64,000 bases of DNA. Source: Claveliimonas intestinigallinarum (GTDB lineage Bacteria > Bacillota > Clostridia > Lachnospirales > Lachnospiraceae). Below the pieces are notes generated by a model. The model saw only the letters and a list, made by a program, of their open reading frames with translations. It was not told where the DNA came from and did no database searches. This document shows, piece by piece, positions 15,824 through 23,767 of the stretch (positions within the stretch are counted from its first letter, which is position 1; each line of letters opens with the position of its first letter). The stretch covers positions 1 to 64,000 of the forward strand of contig DXED01000032.1 of assembly GCA_019115145.1 (NCBI GenBank). Reading direction: 5' to 3'. The translations under genes were made by a program, and so were the position numbers.

Positions 15824-16675
15824 TTACTCGTGGATCTTCATGCCGTGCAGCATCTTCACAAAGGCCGGGTCATCGTGGTTGACGATCTCGCTGTGTCCCA
15901 GATCCAGCTTCGCGATCTCAGCCATATCCTCTGCGTCAAGCTCAAAATCCCAGATGTCCATGTTCTGCTCTATGCGGTCTTGGTGCACGGACTTGGGAAT
16001 GACCACCACGCCCCTCTGCACATTCCATCTCAGGGCTACCTGGGCCGCGCTCTTGCCGTATTTCTCCCCGATCTTCGTCAGCACAGGGTGGGTAAAGATG
16101 CCGTGATTTCCCTCGGCAAAGGGGCCCCAGGCCTCCGGAACAACTCCGTACTCCTTCATGAGAGACAGGGCGTCCCCCTGCTGGAAGAAAGGATGCAGCT
16201 CCACCTGGTTTACGGCCGGCATCACATCCACTGTCTCGCAGAAGTCTGCCAGGCGCGCGGGATAAAAATTGCACACGCCGATGGCCTTCAGCTTTCCTTC
16301 CCTATAGGCCTCCTCCATGGCTCTGTAGGCTCCGATGTAGTCGCCCATGGGCTGGTGGATCAGGTACAGGTCCAGGTAGGAAAGGCCCAGATTGTCAAGG
16401 GACGTCTGGATGGCTTTCTTCGCTTCCCCGTAGCCTGCGTCCTGTATCCACAGCTTTGTGGTGATAAAGAGCTCTTCTCTTGGGACGCCACACTTTTTGA
16501 TCGCCTCTCCCACTGCCTTTTCATTCATGTAGGCGGCCGCCGTGTCGATGAGACGGTATCCGCTGGCGATGGCGTCCAGAACCGCCTGCTCGCACTGCGC
16601 CGGATCCGGCACCTGGAACACGCCAAAGCCTTCCAGCGGCATTTTTACTCCGTTATTTAATGTCACAAATTCCAT
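15824..16675 (-). CDS. Aldo/keto reductase
   Basis: This 283-residue NADPH-dependent reductase is of the AKR (2,5-diketo-gluconate reductase-like) type. The family motif LIDTAAAYMNEKAVGEAIKK carries the catalytic Asp and Tyr. LFITTKLWI holds the catalytic Lys, LIHQPMGDY the His, and VVVIPKSVHQDRIEQN is the cofactor loop. It is a single-gene unit with its own promoter at 16758-16787. The substrate is not predictable. Confidence 0.9.
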   Translation of the reverse strand: MEFVTLNNGVKMPLEGFGVFQVPDPAQCEQAVLDAIASGYRLIDTAAAYMNEKAVGEAIKKCGVPREELFITTKLWIQDAGYGEAKKAIQTSLDNLGLSYLDLYLIHQPMGDYIGAYRAMEEAYREGKLKAIGVCNFYPARLADFCETVDVMPAVNQVELHPFFQQGDALSLMKEYGVVPEAWGPFAEGNHGIFTHPVLTKIGEKYGKSAAQVALRWNVQRGVVVIPKSVHQDRIEQNMDIWDFELDAEDMAEIAKLDLGHSEIVNHDDPAFVKMLHGMKIHE

Positions 16676-16945
16676 GTTCTTTTCCTCCTTGAAAATGAAT
16701 ATTTAAAAATCCAGTTTCACTGCCTGCACAGGAACCTTTCTCCTGTCTTCAGGTAATATTGTAGGAGGTTTTGTCCGAAAAGTACAATGCCAATTCGGCA
16801 CACGTCTATAACTTAGACGCATACTTACCGGTACGGTCTTTCACGGCTGCAATGACCGCCGCAATTCCCTGTCTCGTCTCTATCGATCCGGAAGGGCACT
16901 GTTGGGCGGAAGGCATCTCCACGACTGCTCCGCCCCTTTTCCCGA
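16676..16945. other. 270-base spacer upstream of the aldo/keto reductase
   Basis: Apart from the promoter at 16758-16787, the minus strand holds an open stretch of about 46 codons without a start codon, ending ...AAVKDRTGKYASKL then TAG. It overlaps the end of the cytidylate-kinase-like gene in another frame. I do not recognise it; it may be the tail of a deleted gene, or chance. Confidence 0.35.
16758..16787 (-). promoter_or_regulatory. Promoter of the aldo/keto reductase
   Basis: On the minus strand TTGTAC (16782-16787), an 18-base spacer and TACAAT (16758-16763) lie about 80 bases before the start codon. The long spacer is at the upper limit for sigma-A. Confidence 0.45.
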
Positions 16946-17548
16946 CTATTCAATAAGCTTAGTTATAATTTCCACTGTGGAATCTATACCGTAATAAGAG
17001 CTGCGGATACAAAAATCATAATTTTCGGCCATCCCCCACGCCTTACCGGTTATACTTTTATAATAGTTACTTCGATTTCTGTCATTTTTGTTGATCAGCT
17101 TTACGGCCTCAGCTTCTGTAACACCATATTTATCCTTAATTCTTGCTACCCTTTTCTTTTCATCAGCCGTAATAAAAAAGGAAAGCCGGTTCTCATTATC
17201 TTTTAATATATAGTCGGCACATCTGCCTACAATGATACACGGCCCTTTTTCCGCCAGGCTCTTTATTGTTGAAAAATAGGCCTGTTCAATTCTTATAGCC
17301 ACAGGCTGTTCCAGCGGACTGTTCTCCGATCCCTTGTAGTAGTTTCCCAATACCAGAGAATATAGCAGACTGTTCATTGCCTTTTCATCGTACCGCTGAA
17401 GCTCTTTTACATTGATCCCACTCTTTTTAGCAGCTTCGTCAATGATTTCCCTGTCATATAAAGTATAATTTAACCGCTTTGAGAGCCGTTCACCGATCTC
17501 ATGCCCGCCACTGCCGAATTCTCTTCCTATTGTAATAATCTTTTTCAC
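16946..17548 (-). CDS. Cytidylate kinase-like family protein
   Basis: This 200-residue P-loop kinase starts MKKIITIGREFGSGGHEIGE. The phosphate-binding loop is GREFGSGGHEIG (8-19), and IIVGRCADYIL and RIKDKYG match the AAA_26/cytidylate kinase-like group. These differ from true Cmk (about 220 residues) and their substrate is often unassigned. It starts three bases after the MATE exporter stop, so the two form one operon. Codon use is AT-richer than in neighbouring genes, as for the whole 16.9-20 kb block. Confidence 0.85.
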   Translation of the reverse strand: MKKIITIGREFGSGGHEIGERLSKRLNYTLYDREIIDEAAKKSGINVKELQRYDEKAMNSLLYSLVLGNYYKGSENSPLEQPVAIRIEQAYFSTIKSLAEKGPCIIVGRCADYILKDNENRLSFFITADEKKRVARIKDKYGVTEAEAVKLINKNDRNRSNYYKSITGKAWGMAENYDFCIRSSYYGIDSTVEIITKLIE

Positions 17549-17551
17549 AGC

Positions 17552-18949
17552 TTACGCCTCCTTTGCCTTCAGCAGCTTCATCTCATATAGAATAATGATT
17601 GCCGCCAATATAAATGCCAGTCCATCCGCCGCCGGCCCGGCCCAGAGTACTCCATCTACTCCTAAAAGCATCGGGAGCAGCATAGCCAGCGGAATCAGAA
17701 AAACAATTTGTCTCGACAAAAACAATATCAGGGCCTTTACAGGCTTTTCAATCTGCTGCACAAAGATACTTGCCACTGTCTGAAAACCGTTTAAGAAACA
17801 CAACAGCAGGAAAATCCTGAAACATTTTACTGCGAACTCATTATAAAGATCACTCTCTGCACCGAATAGATTTACAATCCACATAGGCTTTAACTGGAAA
17901 ATCAAAAAGCCAACCACAGAAACAGCCGTTGCCCACGTAATACAAAACCGAAATCCCTGCCGCACTCTTTGATAATTGCCCGCTCCGTAATTGTAGCTGA
18001 TCAGCGGCTGCGCTCCTGATGCGATTCCCACGATAATAAACAGAAGAATCTGATTTACTTTTAAAACAATTCCTATCACGGCTAAAGGAATTTCTGACCC
18101 ATATGCCGAATTTTCTCCATATATGACAAGAATGTTGTTAAGTACCGCCGTCATGACCACAATTGCCATCTGATTGATGAAGCCGGAAATTCCCAGAGGC
18201 GTAATGTTCTTTATATACTGCCATTTTAATTTGTAGTCTGCCTTTGTTATGGTAAGCAGTTCAAATCTCCCCAAATATGCTATTGTCACAAGAAATGATA
18301 AAATCTGTCCGGATACAGTAGCGATAGCTGCCCCTTCAATTCCCCAGTCAAATACAAAAATTGCAATCGGATCCATGATCGTATTCCAGATTGCACCTAT
18401 AAGCAGAGATGCCATCGCCACCTTCGGGCTTCCGTCTGCACGTATAATGGAACATAACGTGGTAGAAATAACTACAAACGGAAATCCGATGACGATAATT
18501 CTTCCATAGGCTATTCCGTAAGGCAGTACAGCCTCTGTAGCCCCAAACAAAATTTCTATCTGCTCCAGAAATACTGCTGATATGATTAACAGAAGAATTC
18601 CACATATGACAGCTAACAAAATCCCATTTGTGACACCCTTTTTCGCATCTTCTTTTTCATTTCTTCCCAGCTTAAGGCTTAAATAGGTTGCTGCCCCATC
18701 TCCAAACAATACGCCAAGAGCAGCAGCGAAAACCGTCAAAGGAAAAATAACATTTGTGGCGCTGTTTCCAATATAGCCAACGCCCCATCCAATAAAAATC
18801 TGGTCAACGATATTATATAGACCGTTCACAACAAGTGAGACTACAGACGGGACGGCATAAAATAAAATTGTTTTACTGACCGGGCCGCTGGCAAGCGCCT
18901 GTTCTAAATTTATACCTTTCTCTTTCATAATATTGTTGTTCCTTTCCAC
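17552..18949 (-). CDS. MATE family efflux transporter
   Basis: This 465-residue membrane protein has about twelve hydrophobic spans in two halves. It shows the MATE pattern, including the early LFYAVPSVVSLVVNGLYNIV and DQIFIGWGVG, and PLISYNYGAGN at the start of the second half. It exports cations or drugs with a Na+ or H+ antiport mechanism across the cytoplasmic membrane. It is the first gene of a two-gene operon with the cytidylate-kinase-like gene, and is divergent from a LysR regulator that probably controls it. Confidence 0.93.
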   Translation of the reverse strand: MERNNNIMKEKGINLEQALASGPVSKTILFYAVPSVVSLVVNGLYNIVDQIFIGWGVGYIGNSATNVIFPLTVFAAALGVLFGDGAATYLSLKLGRNEKEDAKKGVTNGILLAVICGILLLIISAVFLEQIEILFGATEAVLPYGIAYGRIIVIGFPFVVISTTLCSIIRADGSPKVAMASLLIGAIWNTIMDPIAIFVFDWGIEGAAIATVSGQILSFLVTIAYLGRFELLTITKADYKLKWQYIKNITPLGISGFINQMAIVVMTAVLNNILVIYGENSAYGSEIPLAVIGIVLKVNQILLFIIVGIASGAQPLISYNYGAGNYQRVRQGFRFCITWATAVSVVGFLIFQLKPMWIVNLFGAESDLYNEFAVKCFRIFLLLCFLNGFQTVASIFVQQIEKPVKALILFLSRQIVFLIPLAMLLPMLLGVDGVLWAGPAADGLAFILAAIIILYEMKLLKAKEA

Positions 18950-19057
18950 ATTCTTGCTTTTATGTTATTCTTCTTCAAAAGCTCCTGTGTTCCTGTTTCG
19001 CAATGTATATTACTATATTCGCTGTTGAAAGTGAATTTTAAAGATGTTATTATTAAT

Positions 19058-19079
19058 AAAATATTTAGAATAATATTTT
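19058..19079. promoter_or_regulatory. AT-rich inverted repeat between MATE and LysR genes
   Basis: AAAATATT (19058-19065) and AATATTTT (19072-19079) are perfect arms around a 6-base centre, 23 bases before the LysR start codon. The placement and LysR-like T-N-A geometry suggest an operator for the divergent LysR protein. Confidence 0.5.
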
Positions 19080-19102
19080 TTGAAAATCAGAAAGGATAAC
19101 AG

Positions 19103-19981
19103 ATGAATACATTTCAACTTGAATGCTTTTTGGCAGTTTCAAAATTTCTTAACTTTGCCAGGGCTTCAGAACAAATGAATATTTCACAGCCTGCAATGAC
19201 GCACCAGATCCAAGCTCTGGAAGAAGAGCTTCATGTAAAACTTTTCCACCGGACAACCCGTATGGTTGAACTGACTGATGAAGGGCTGGCCTTTTTACCC
19301 GATGCCATGCAGATTGTTTCCATCACCCATAACGCTCAAAACCGTTTTTCATATTCTGATACAAAACCGGTGATACGGTTATCCGTCGGTTGTTCCACTT
19401 ACCTGACCCCACAGATTATGGTAGATGCATTTTGCCGTCTTCGCCAGCTTTATCCCAATGTGCATCCCCTGCTGCACCGGTGGCAGGAGCCGCTCTTGTT
19501 TGAGCGGTTAAAAAGCGGTTCTCTTGACCTTGTGATCCATTCCAGGCTAACAGTAAAAACCCCAAAAGAATTTCATTACAAGGAAATATTGAAATCTTCT
19601 CTGATATGCATGGGCCTCCCTGACTTTTTCCCTGAAAAGCCTTCCATCATCAACCAGGAAGATTTAAAAGACCTTCCCCTGATTTTATACAGTCCATCCA
19701 CAGTATTTCCCGAGACAACGAATCTTCAGCAAATGCTTTCTGAGGGGAAACGGCCGGATCAGTTATATTTTTGTGAAAATATTGAATCCATCATTTTTTT
19801 GACCAAAGCTGGATACGGTATTTCTGTCATCCCGGATATTTTTATCCCGGATGCAAGATCCGATCTCTGCTGTATTCCTTTGAATATCCCCAGGTTTTCA
19901 TTCGGAGTATATTTTCACTCAAAAACGCGGGAGGCCGTTGTGAAAGATTTCATTCAGATCCTTATGCAGGTTTGTCGATAA
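19103..19981 (+). CDS. LysR family transcriptional regulator
   Basis: This 292-residue LysR protein has the helix-turn-helix MNTFQLECFLAVSKFLNFAR, ASEQMNISQPAMTHQIQALE and an effector domain with the usual mid-protein hinge. It is divergent from the MATE exporter across 153 AT-rich bases, the classic arrangement in which LysR activates the neighbour and represses itself. AT-rich codon use matches the MATE/kinase pair, so the three genes were probably gained together. Confidence 0.88.
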   Translation: MNTFQLECFLAVSKFLNFARASEQMNISQPAMTHQIQALEEELHVKLFHRTTRMVELTDEGLAFLPDAMQIVSITHNAQNRFSYSDTKPVIRLSVGCSTYLTPQIMVDAFCRLRQLYPNVHPLLHRWQEPLLFERLKSGSLDLVIHSRLTVKTPKEFHYKEILKSSLICMGLPDFFPEKPSIINQEDLKDLPLILYSPSTVFPETTNLQQMLSEGKRPDQLYFCENIESIIFLTKAGYGISVIPDIFIPDARSDLCCIPLNIPRFSFGVYFHSKTREAVVKDFIQILMQVCR

Positions 19982-19996
19982 TGTTAGGGTTGGTCT

Positions 19997-20025
19997 CCAG
20001 GGTTTTGGGCAAGCCCGAACCTTGG
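19997..20025. repeat. Nested hairpin after LysR gene
   Basis: CCAGGGTT pairs with AACCTTGG (one wobble) around an inner GGGC-AA-GCCC. No T-run follows. It may be part of the LysR transcript 3' end. Confidence 0.4.
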
Positions 20026-20048
20026 CGGCTTTTACAGTTTCATTAAAA

Positions 20049-20076
20049 AAACGAGTCCTCCCAAGAAGGCTCGTTT
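20049..20076. terminator. Terminator between LysR and GT8 genes
   Basis: AAACGAG (20049-20055) pairs with CTCGTTT (20070-20076), extended by CCT/AGG pairing. On the minus strand it continues into a T-run, so it ends the GT8 transcript; it may act both ways. Confidence 0.8.
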
Positions 20077-20112
20077 AGTTTCCCTGTATAAACCTGTAAG
20101 TATATAGCGCAG

Positions 20113-20937
20113 CTACAGATAGGGCTGCCAGGAGCGTCCGGCCAGCTGCTCATAATGCTGGTACAGCACCCCAAAGCGGTAGATATAGCCCGGCTTCCAG
20201 GGCTTCGCCTTTCCGCAGAAATGCAGGATGGCTGTGTTTTCCATGACCCACTTCACATTGTATTTCCCGGAGCTCCTCATGACGTAGTTGTTGTAGTTGC
20301 GGGCGTCGTAGTTCCAGACAGCGTCGTCCAGGGGGAAGATGCGCTCCCCGAACATGGCGTTTAACAGATCCTGGTCCGGCAGCACCAGCTCCATGCGGTG
20401 CTCCTCCACATAACGGAAAATCTCCTCCGGGATGATTTCCTCACGCCCCAGCTCCAGGTCCATCAGCAGTACACCGGAATTGTAGTAATCGTGCTCCACT
20501 CCCAGCCGGAGCCGGTTCACATCGTTGGCCAGCTCTGTCTTTCCCGTGTGGGCGGCGGCTCCGAACAGCCACCCGGACATATTCGTCTCCCAGAGGGGAC
20601 GCAGGGGATTGATGACCAGTATATCCGGATCCAGATAGATGATCCGGTTCAGCTCCTCCGGCAGCAGGCGGGGCGCCAGCAGACGATAGTACATCTCCGC
20701 CGGATAACGGCTGCTCACAGGAGCGCTCCCGAACAGGTTCCCGTCCATCCGGATGGGGTGAAATTCGTATCCCGCGGCCCGGCACCATCTCTCCACTGCC
20801 TGCAGCATATGCTCCGGCAGGTCACTGTACAGCAGGTAGATGTCGAAATGCTCCCCCGGAGCATTCAGCCGCAGCGATGTGAGCAGCACGCGGAGCTGAG
20901 GAAAATAATTCTCATCAAGAGTGATCAGGATATTCAA
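20113..20937 (-). CDS. Glycosyltransferase family 8 protein
   Basis: This 274-residue retaining GT8 enzyme opens with the N-terminal NILITLDENYFPQLRVLLTS nucleotide-sugar fold. It has the metal-binding DxD motif in YLDPDIL (Asp103 and Asp105), and YYNSGVLLMDL and HFCGKAKPW near the end, as in bacterial LgtC/GspA-like proteins. It uses UDP-glucose or UDP-galactose in the cytoplasm to extend a glycan or lipid acceptor. It is monocistronic with its own promoter. The acceptor is unknown. Confidence 0.9.
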   Translation of the reverse strand: MNILITLDENYFPQLRVLLTSLRLNAPGEHFDIYLLYSDLPEHMLQAVERWCRAAGYEFHPIRMDGNLFGSAPVSSRYPAEMYYRLLAPRLLPEELNRIIYLDPDILVINPLRPLWETNMSGWLFGAAAHTGKTELANDVNRLRLGVEHDYYNSGVLLMDLELGREEIIPEEIFRYVEEHRMELVLPDQDLLNAMFGERIFPLDDAVWNYDARNYNNYVMRSSGKYNVKWVMENTAILHFCGKAKPWKPGYIYRFGVLYQHYEQLAGRSWQPYL

Positions 20938-21019
20938 AATAAATCCTCCCTTTTTCGCGTCATTCTATATTTTTTATACCAGAACAGGCATCTGCCCGCC
21001 ATTCTCAATATATGCAATC

Positions 21020-21047
21020 TGTATAGACAGATTTCCTGAAATGTCAA
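21020..21047 (-). promoter_or_regulatory. Promoter of the GT8 gene
   Basis: On the minus strand TTGACA (21042-21047), a 16-base spacer and TATACA (21020-21025). AATCTGT (21016-21022) and ACAGATT (21027-21033) form an inverted repeat over the -10 and could be an operator. Confidence 0.6.
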
Positions 21048-21111
21048 GACAGCCTTCTCTCATTTTCATGCTGAAGCCGAAGATGTACAAACGGGACGAG
21101 AGCCACGGCTT

Positions 21112-21459
21112 TTACAGAGCCCGGAGCCGGGACAAATCGGAGTGGGGCGAGGGCGTGGCGGAGGAGGGATGGGATCTGGACCTGTCCTCCCCGTAGAGTA
21201 TTTCCCCCTTTTTCACAGAGAGTCTGAGCCCTCTGTAGGGCTCCCGCTGATGGCAGCAGATGGTTCCGCTGTTGACCTCCACGGTGATGGTCTTCTGCCA
21301 TCCCTCCGGGATGTAGATGATGACCTTTCTGCTCTCTGTATAGTGCTGGATCACCAGGTTGCTGTTAAACCCGTCCCGTATCTCAATCTGCGCATTTTTC
21401 TCTGAGATGAGATAATCCCGGGACTCTTTCTCCCTCATGACAAAATTTCTCATATTCAT
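21112..21459 (-). CDS. Small hypothetical protein, DUF4097-like beta segment
   Basis: If the ATG at 21457-21459 is used (GGGAGGG upstream), the product has 115 residues. The middle reads IEIRDGFNSNLVIQ and VIIYIPEGWQKTITVEVNSG, which recalls the repeating beta-strand pattern of DUF4097 putative-adhesin proteins. The last 25 residues are Ser/Pro/Arg-rich and unlike the family, so the gene may be truncated or frameshifted at its 3' end. No signal peptide or membrane span is present. I am unsure that it is expressed. Confidence 0.4.
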   Translation of the reverse strand: MNMRNFVMREKESRDYLISEKNAQIEIRDGFNSNLVIQHYTESRKVIIYIPEGWQKTITVEVNSGTICCHQREPYRGLRLSVKKGEILYGEDRSRSHPSSATPSPHSDLSRLRAL

Positions 21460-21576
21460 CTTTTTCCCTCCCACTGCAGAAGCTTCACACAGCTTCTCAT
21501 GAGTCCGCCAAATACGGTTTCTCTCTTTGATGACTTAAATATACAGGAGATTTTTTTAAATAATGTTGGGAAAATG

Positions 21577-21592
21577 TTTAAGAATTCTTAAA
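21577..21592. repeat. Perfect 16-base palindrome
   Basis: TTTAAGAATTCTTAAA lies in the 236-base AT-rich spacer between the last kinase gene and the DUF4097-like gene, with partly matching AAAAT/ATTTT flanks. It is a candidate operator or weak terminator for the kinase operon; no T-run supports the latter. Confidence 0.4.
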
Positions 21593-21695
21593 TTTTGCAT
21601 CTTGCCCGGAGCAGACAGGCTTCCTCTATCCCGGTTGTCTTGTTAAGCATATTACATCAAATACCCGGCACATATCGATTACACTAAGAAACAAA

Positions 21696-23753
21696 TTACT
21701 CCTGGGAAAAATCAATGGAAACAGCCTTATATGATGTCGTGTAATCTATGGAAATGGTTCTTCCTTTCCATTCCATGCTCCATTTTTCCCCATCCGCCAG
21801 GTCATCCCAGCTCCCAGACGTACCCAAATACTCCTCCATCTGGCTCACACACGTCTCAAATACGTCTTGAGTATTGCTGGCCGGGATATAAAAATAGGTG
21901 GAAGTAAAATCCTCATAAAAATTGATGTCTATATATTCCTCCCCAAAAGCCGGAATCTCTACTCCCGAAGTTTCTGTTTCTGTATATGGATATCCGTTCT
22001 CATCCAGCCACTGGCAGGTTTCTTCCAGACTGGACACTGGACATTCGGCAATGACCTGGGGCAGGATGTCCACCGAAAATGTATCAATCTCAGGAATTCC
22101 CTGTCTGGAAACTGAAAGGCTTCCGTATTCACTGTTATATTGGATAGTATAATTGTTTGTCTCATCCCCAAATGAATAATAATCCTCGGATTCTTCTGCA
22201 TAAATTTCCTCATAGTCTCCATGCTTAAAATAGCCAAAAAGAGCATTAAACGTTGCCCGGTCTGCTTCACCTGCCTCCGCACTATTCCATACTATAGTCA
22301 GATATCTATTGTGAATTCTCCCATGCCAGTCTCCGGCAGTAAAGGTAATTCCATCATCTGACTCGTTACAATCGTAACCAGCCGCAGCCAGCCAGTCCTC
22401 GATTTCTTCCTGGGTTCCGGTCAGCGGAAGTTCCGTAAAAAGGCCTTCATCCAACCCAATTTCCTGCAAAGTCGCCTGTGCCTCCTCCTCCGACGGTACT
22501 CCCGTTCTGCTTACGAAAAAGACCACTAGAGCCACTATGAACAGAGCCGCAATTCCCAGGGCCCACCAGGGCTTTTTCTTCCGGGAATCCCCGGTTCCGT
22601 TCTTTTCTCCCTCCTCGGGCTCCGTACGGGAATGGAACTGAAAGCCCGGCGTTATATCCGGTTCGGACGCCTGCTTCGGCTGTTCCTGTCTTTCCATGAA
22701 TACAGATACCGTCTTTTCCTCCTGAAAATCCCGGTCCTGGGCCCCAGAAGGTTCCGGAGCGCCGGCAGCCTCTGCCGCCTCCTGCAGAAATACCTTCCGG
22801 CTTTCTTCTTCCGCCCGAAATCCGTTTTCCGCTTCCCGCTCCCGGAACCAGTTCTCCAGATCCCGATGCATCTCCCTGGCATGCTGATATCTTCTGGTCT
22901 TATCCGGCTCGCTTGCTTTCAAAATAATCTGTCCCAATTCCTCGTCAGCGTCCGCCGGGGCAGGAAACGACTCCTTCTGAATCCGTCGAAGAAGGGCATT
23001 TTCTTTGTCCCGGGGAAACAATGTTTCCTTTTCAGAAGGAAGTGGCTCAAAGGGCATACGATTCCTGTTTAATAACCGGTACATCACCAACCCCAGAGAA
23101 TAGATATCCACATTGTAGCTGCTGCCGCTCTCTCCAAAACCAAGTTCTGGCGCCATATACATCTCCGTCCCCTTCCGCGACAGAGTACTCTGGGTTTTCT
23201 CCATTTGCCTCGCAATTCCAAAGTCTCCCAGCTTAAAATTGCCGTATCCGTCCACAAAGAGATTGGACGGCTTAATGTCCCTGTGGATAATCCGGGATTT
23301 TTCGCAGTAATCCAGGGCGCTGCTGATATCGAGCCCCAGTTTTGCCGTCTCCCGAAGTCCCATCAGATGATTTCTCCGGTACAGGTCCAGATTTTCCAAA
23401 AGTTCCATGCGGATATAGACTTCCCAACCGATGCCATCCTCTCGCTCCCTGACTTCAAATTCTTCAATATTGACCACATTTCCGGCGGATTTTAATGTCT
23501 CCAACACCCGGATTTCGTTCATCAGACCTTTGACAATAGACTGATAGTAGGACTGGATGGACTGGCTGGTCATTCCGTCGCTTATCATCTCCCGGACCTC
23601 TCCTGCGTCCTGGGGAATCCGGATAACCTTGACAGCGCTGTAAAAAACTTCCCCCAGCTCTTCCCGCCTTACTTTAAACACCCGGCCATAGGCGCCCTGG
23701 CCGATGGGCTCTTCAGTATGCCATTTGGGCCATATTTCATTGATTCTGTCCAT
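21696..23753 (-). CDS. Membrane Ser/Thr protein kinase, last gene of type VII locus
   Basis: This 685-residue active-looking Hanks kinase has a Gly loop GQGAYGRV (18-25), Lys42, alpha-C Glu80, HRDIKPSN (157-164), DFG (177-179) and APE (201-203). The Lys-Glu spacing is about 20 residues longer than in PrkC/PknB. An acidic linker (300-392) carries EEKTVSVF with Thr348. One membrane span (about 396-415) then leads to a roughly 270-residue, Asp/Glu/Tyr-rich outside domain without PASTA repeats. Topology is cytosolic kinase, span, exterior domain. It lies 14 bases after the next kinase gene in the same transcription unit as EssC. It could phosphorylate the other kinases, the WXG proteins or itself; targets are inferred. 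Confidence 0.9.
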   Translation of the reverse strand: MDRINEIWPKWHTEEPIGQGAYGRVFKVRREELGEVFYSAVKVIRIPQDAGEVREMISDGMTSQSIQSYYQSIVKGLMNEIRVLETLKSAGNVVNIEEFEVREREDGIGWEVYIRMELLENLDLYRRNHLMGLRETAKLGLDISSALDYCEKSRIIHRDIKPSNLFVDGYGNFKLGDFGIARQMEKTQSTLSRKGTEMYMAPELGFGESGSSYNVDIYSLGLVMYRLLNRNRMPFEPLPSEKETLFPRDKENALLRRIQKESFPAPADADEELGQIILKASEPDKTRRYQHAREMHRDLENWFREREAENGFRAEEESRKVFLQEAAEAAGAPEPSGAQDRDFQEEKTVSVFMERQEQPKQASEPDITPGFQFHSRTEPEEGEKNGTGDSRKKKPWWALGIAALFIVALVVFFVSRTGVPSEEEAQATLQEIGLDEGLFTELPLTGTQEEIEDWLAAAGYDCNESDDGITFTAGDWHGRIHNRYLTIVWNSAEAGEADRATFNALFGYFKHGDYEEIYAEESEDYYSFGDETNNYTIQYNSEYGSLSVSRQGIPEIDTFSVDILPQVIAECPVSSLEETCQWLDENGYPYTETETSGVEIPAFGEEYIDINFYEDFTSTYFYIPASNTQDVFETCVSQMEEYLGTSGSWDDLADGEKWSMEWKGRTISIDYTTSYKAVSIDFSQE

Positions 23754-23767
23754 GATTACCCTCTTTT

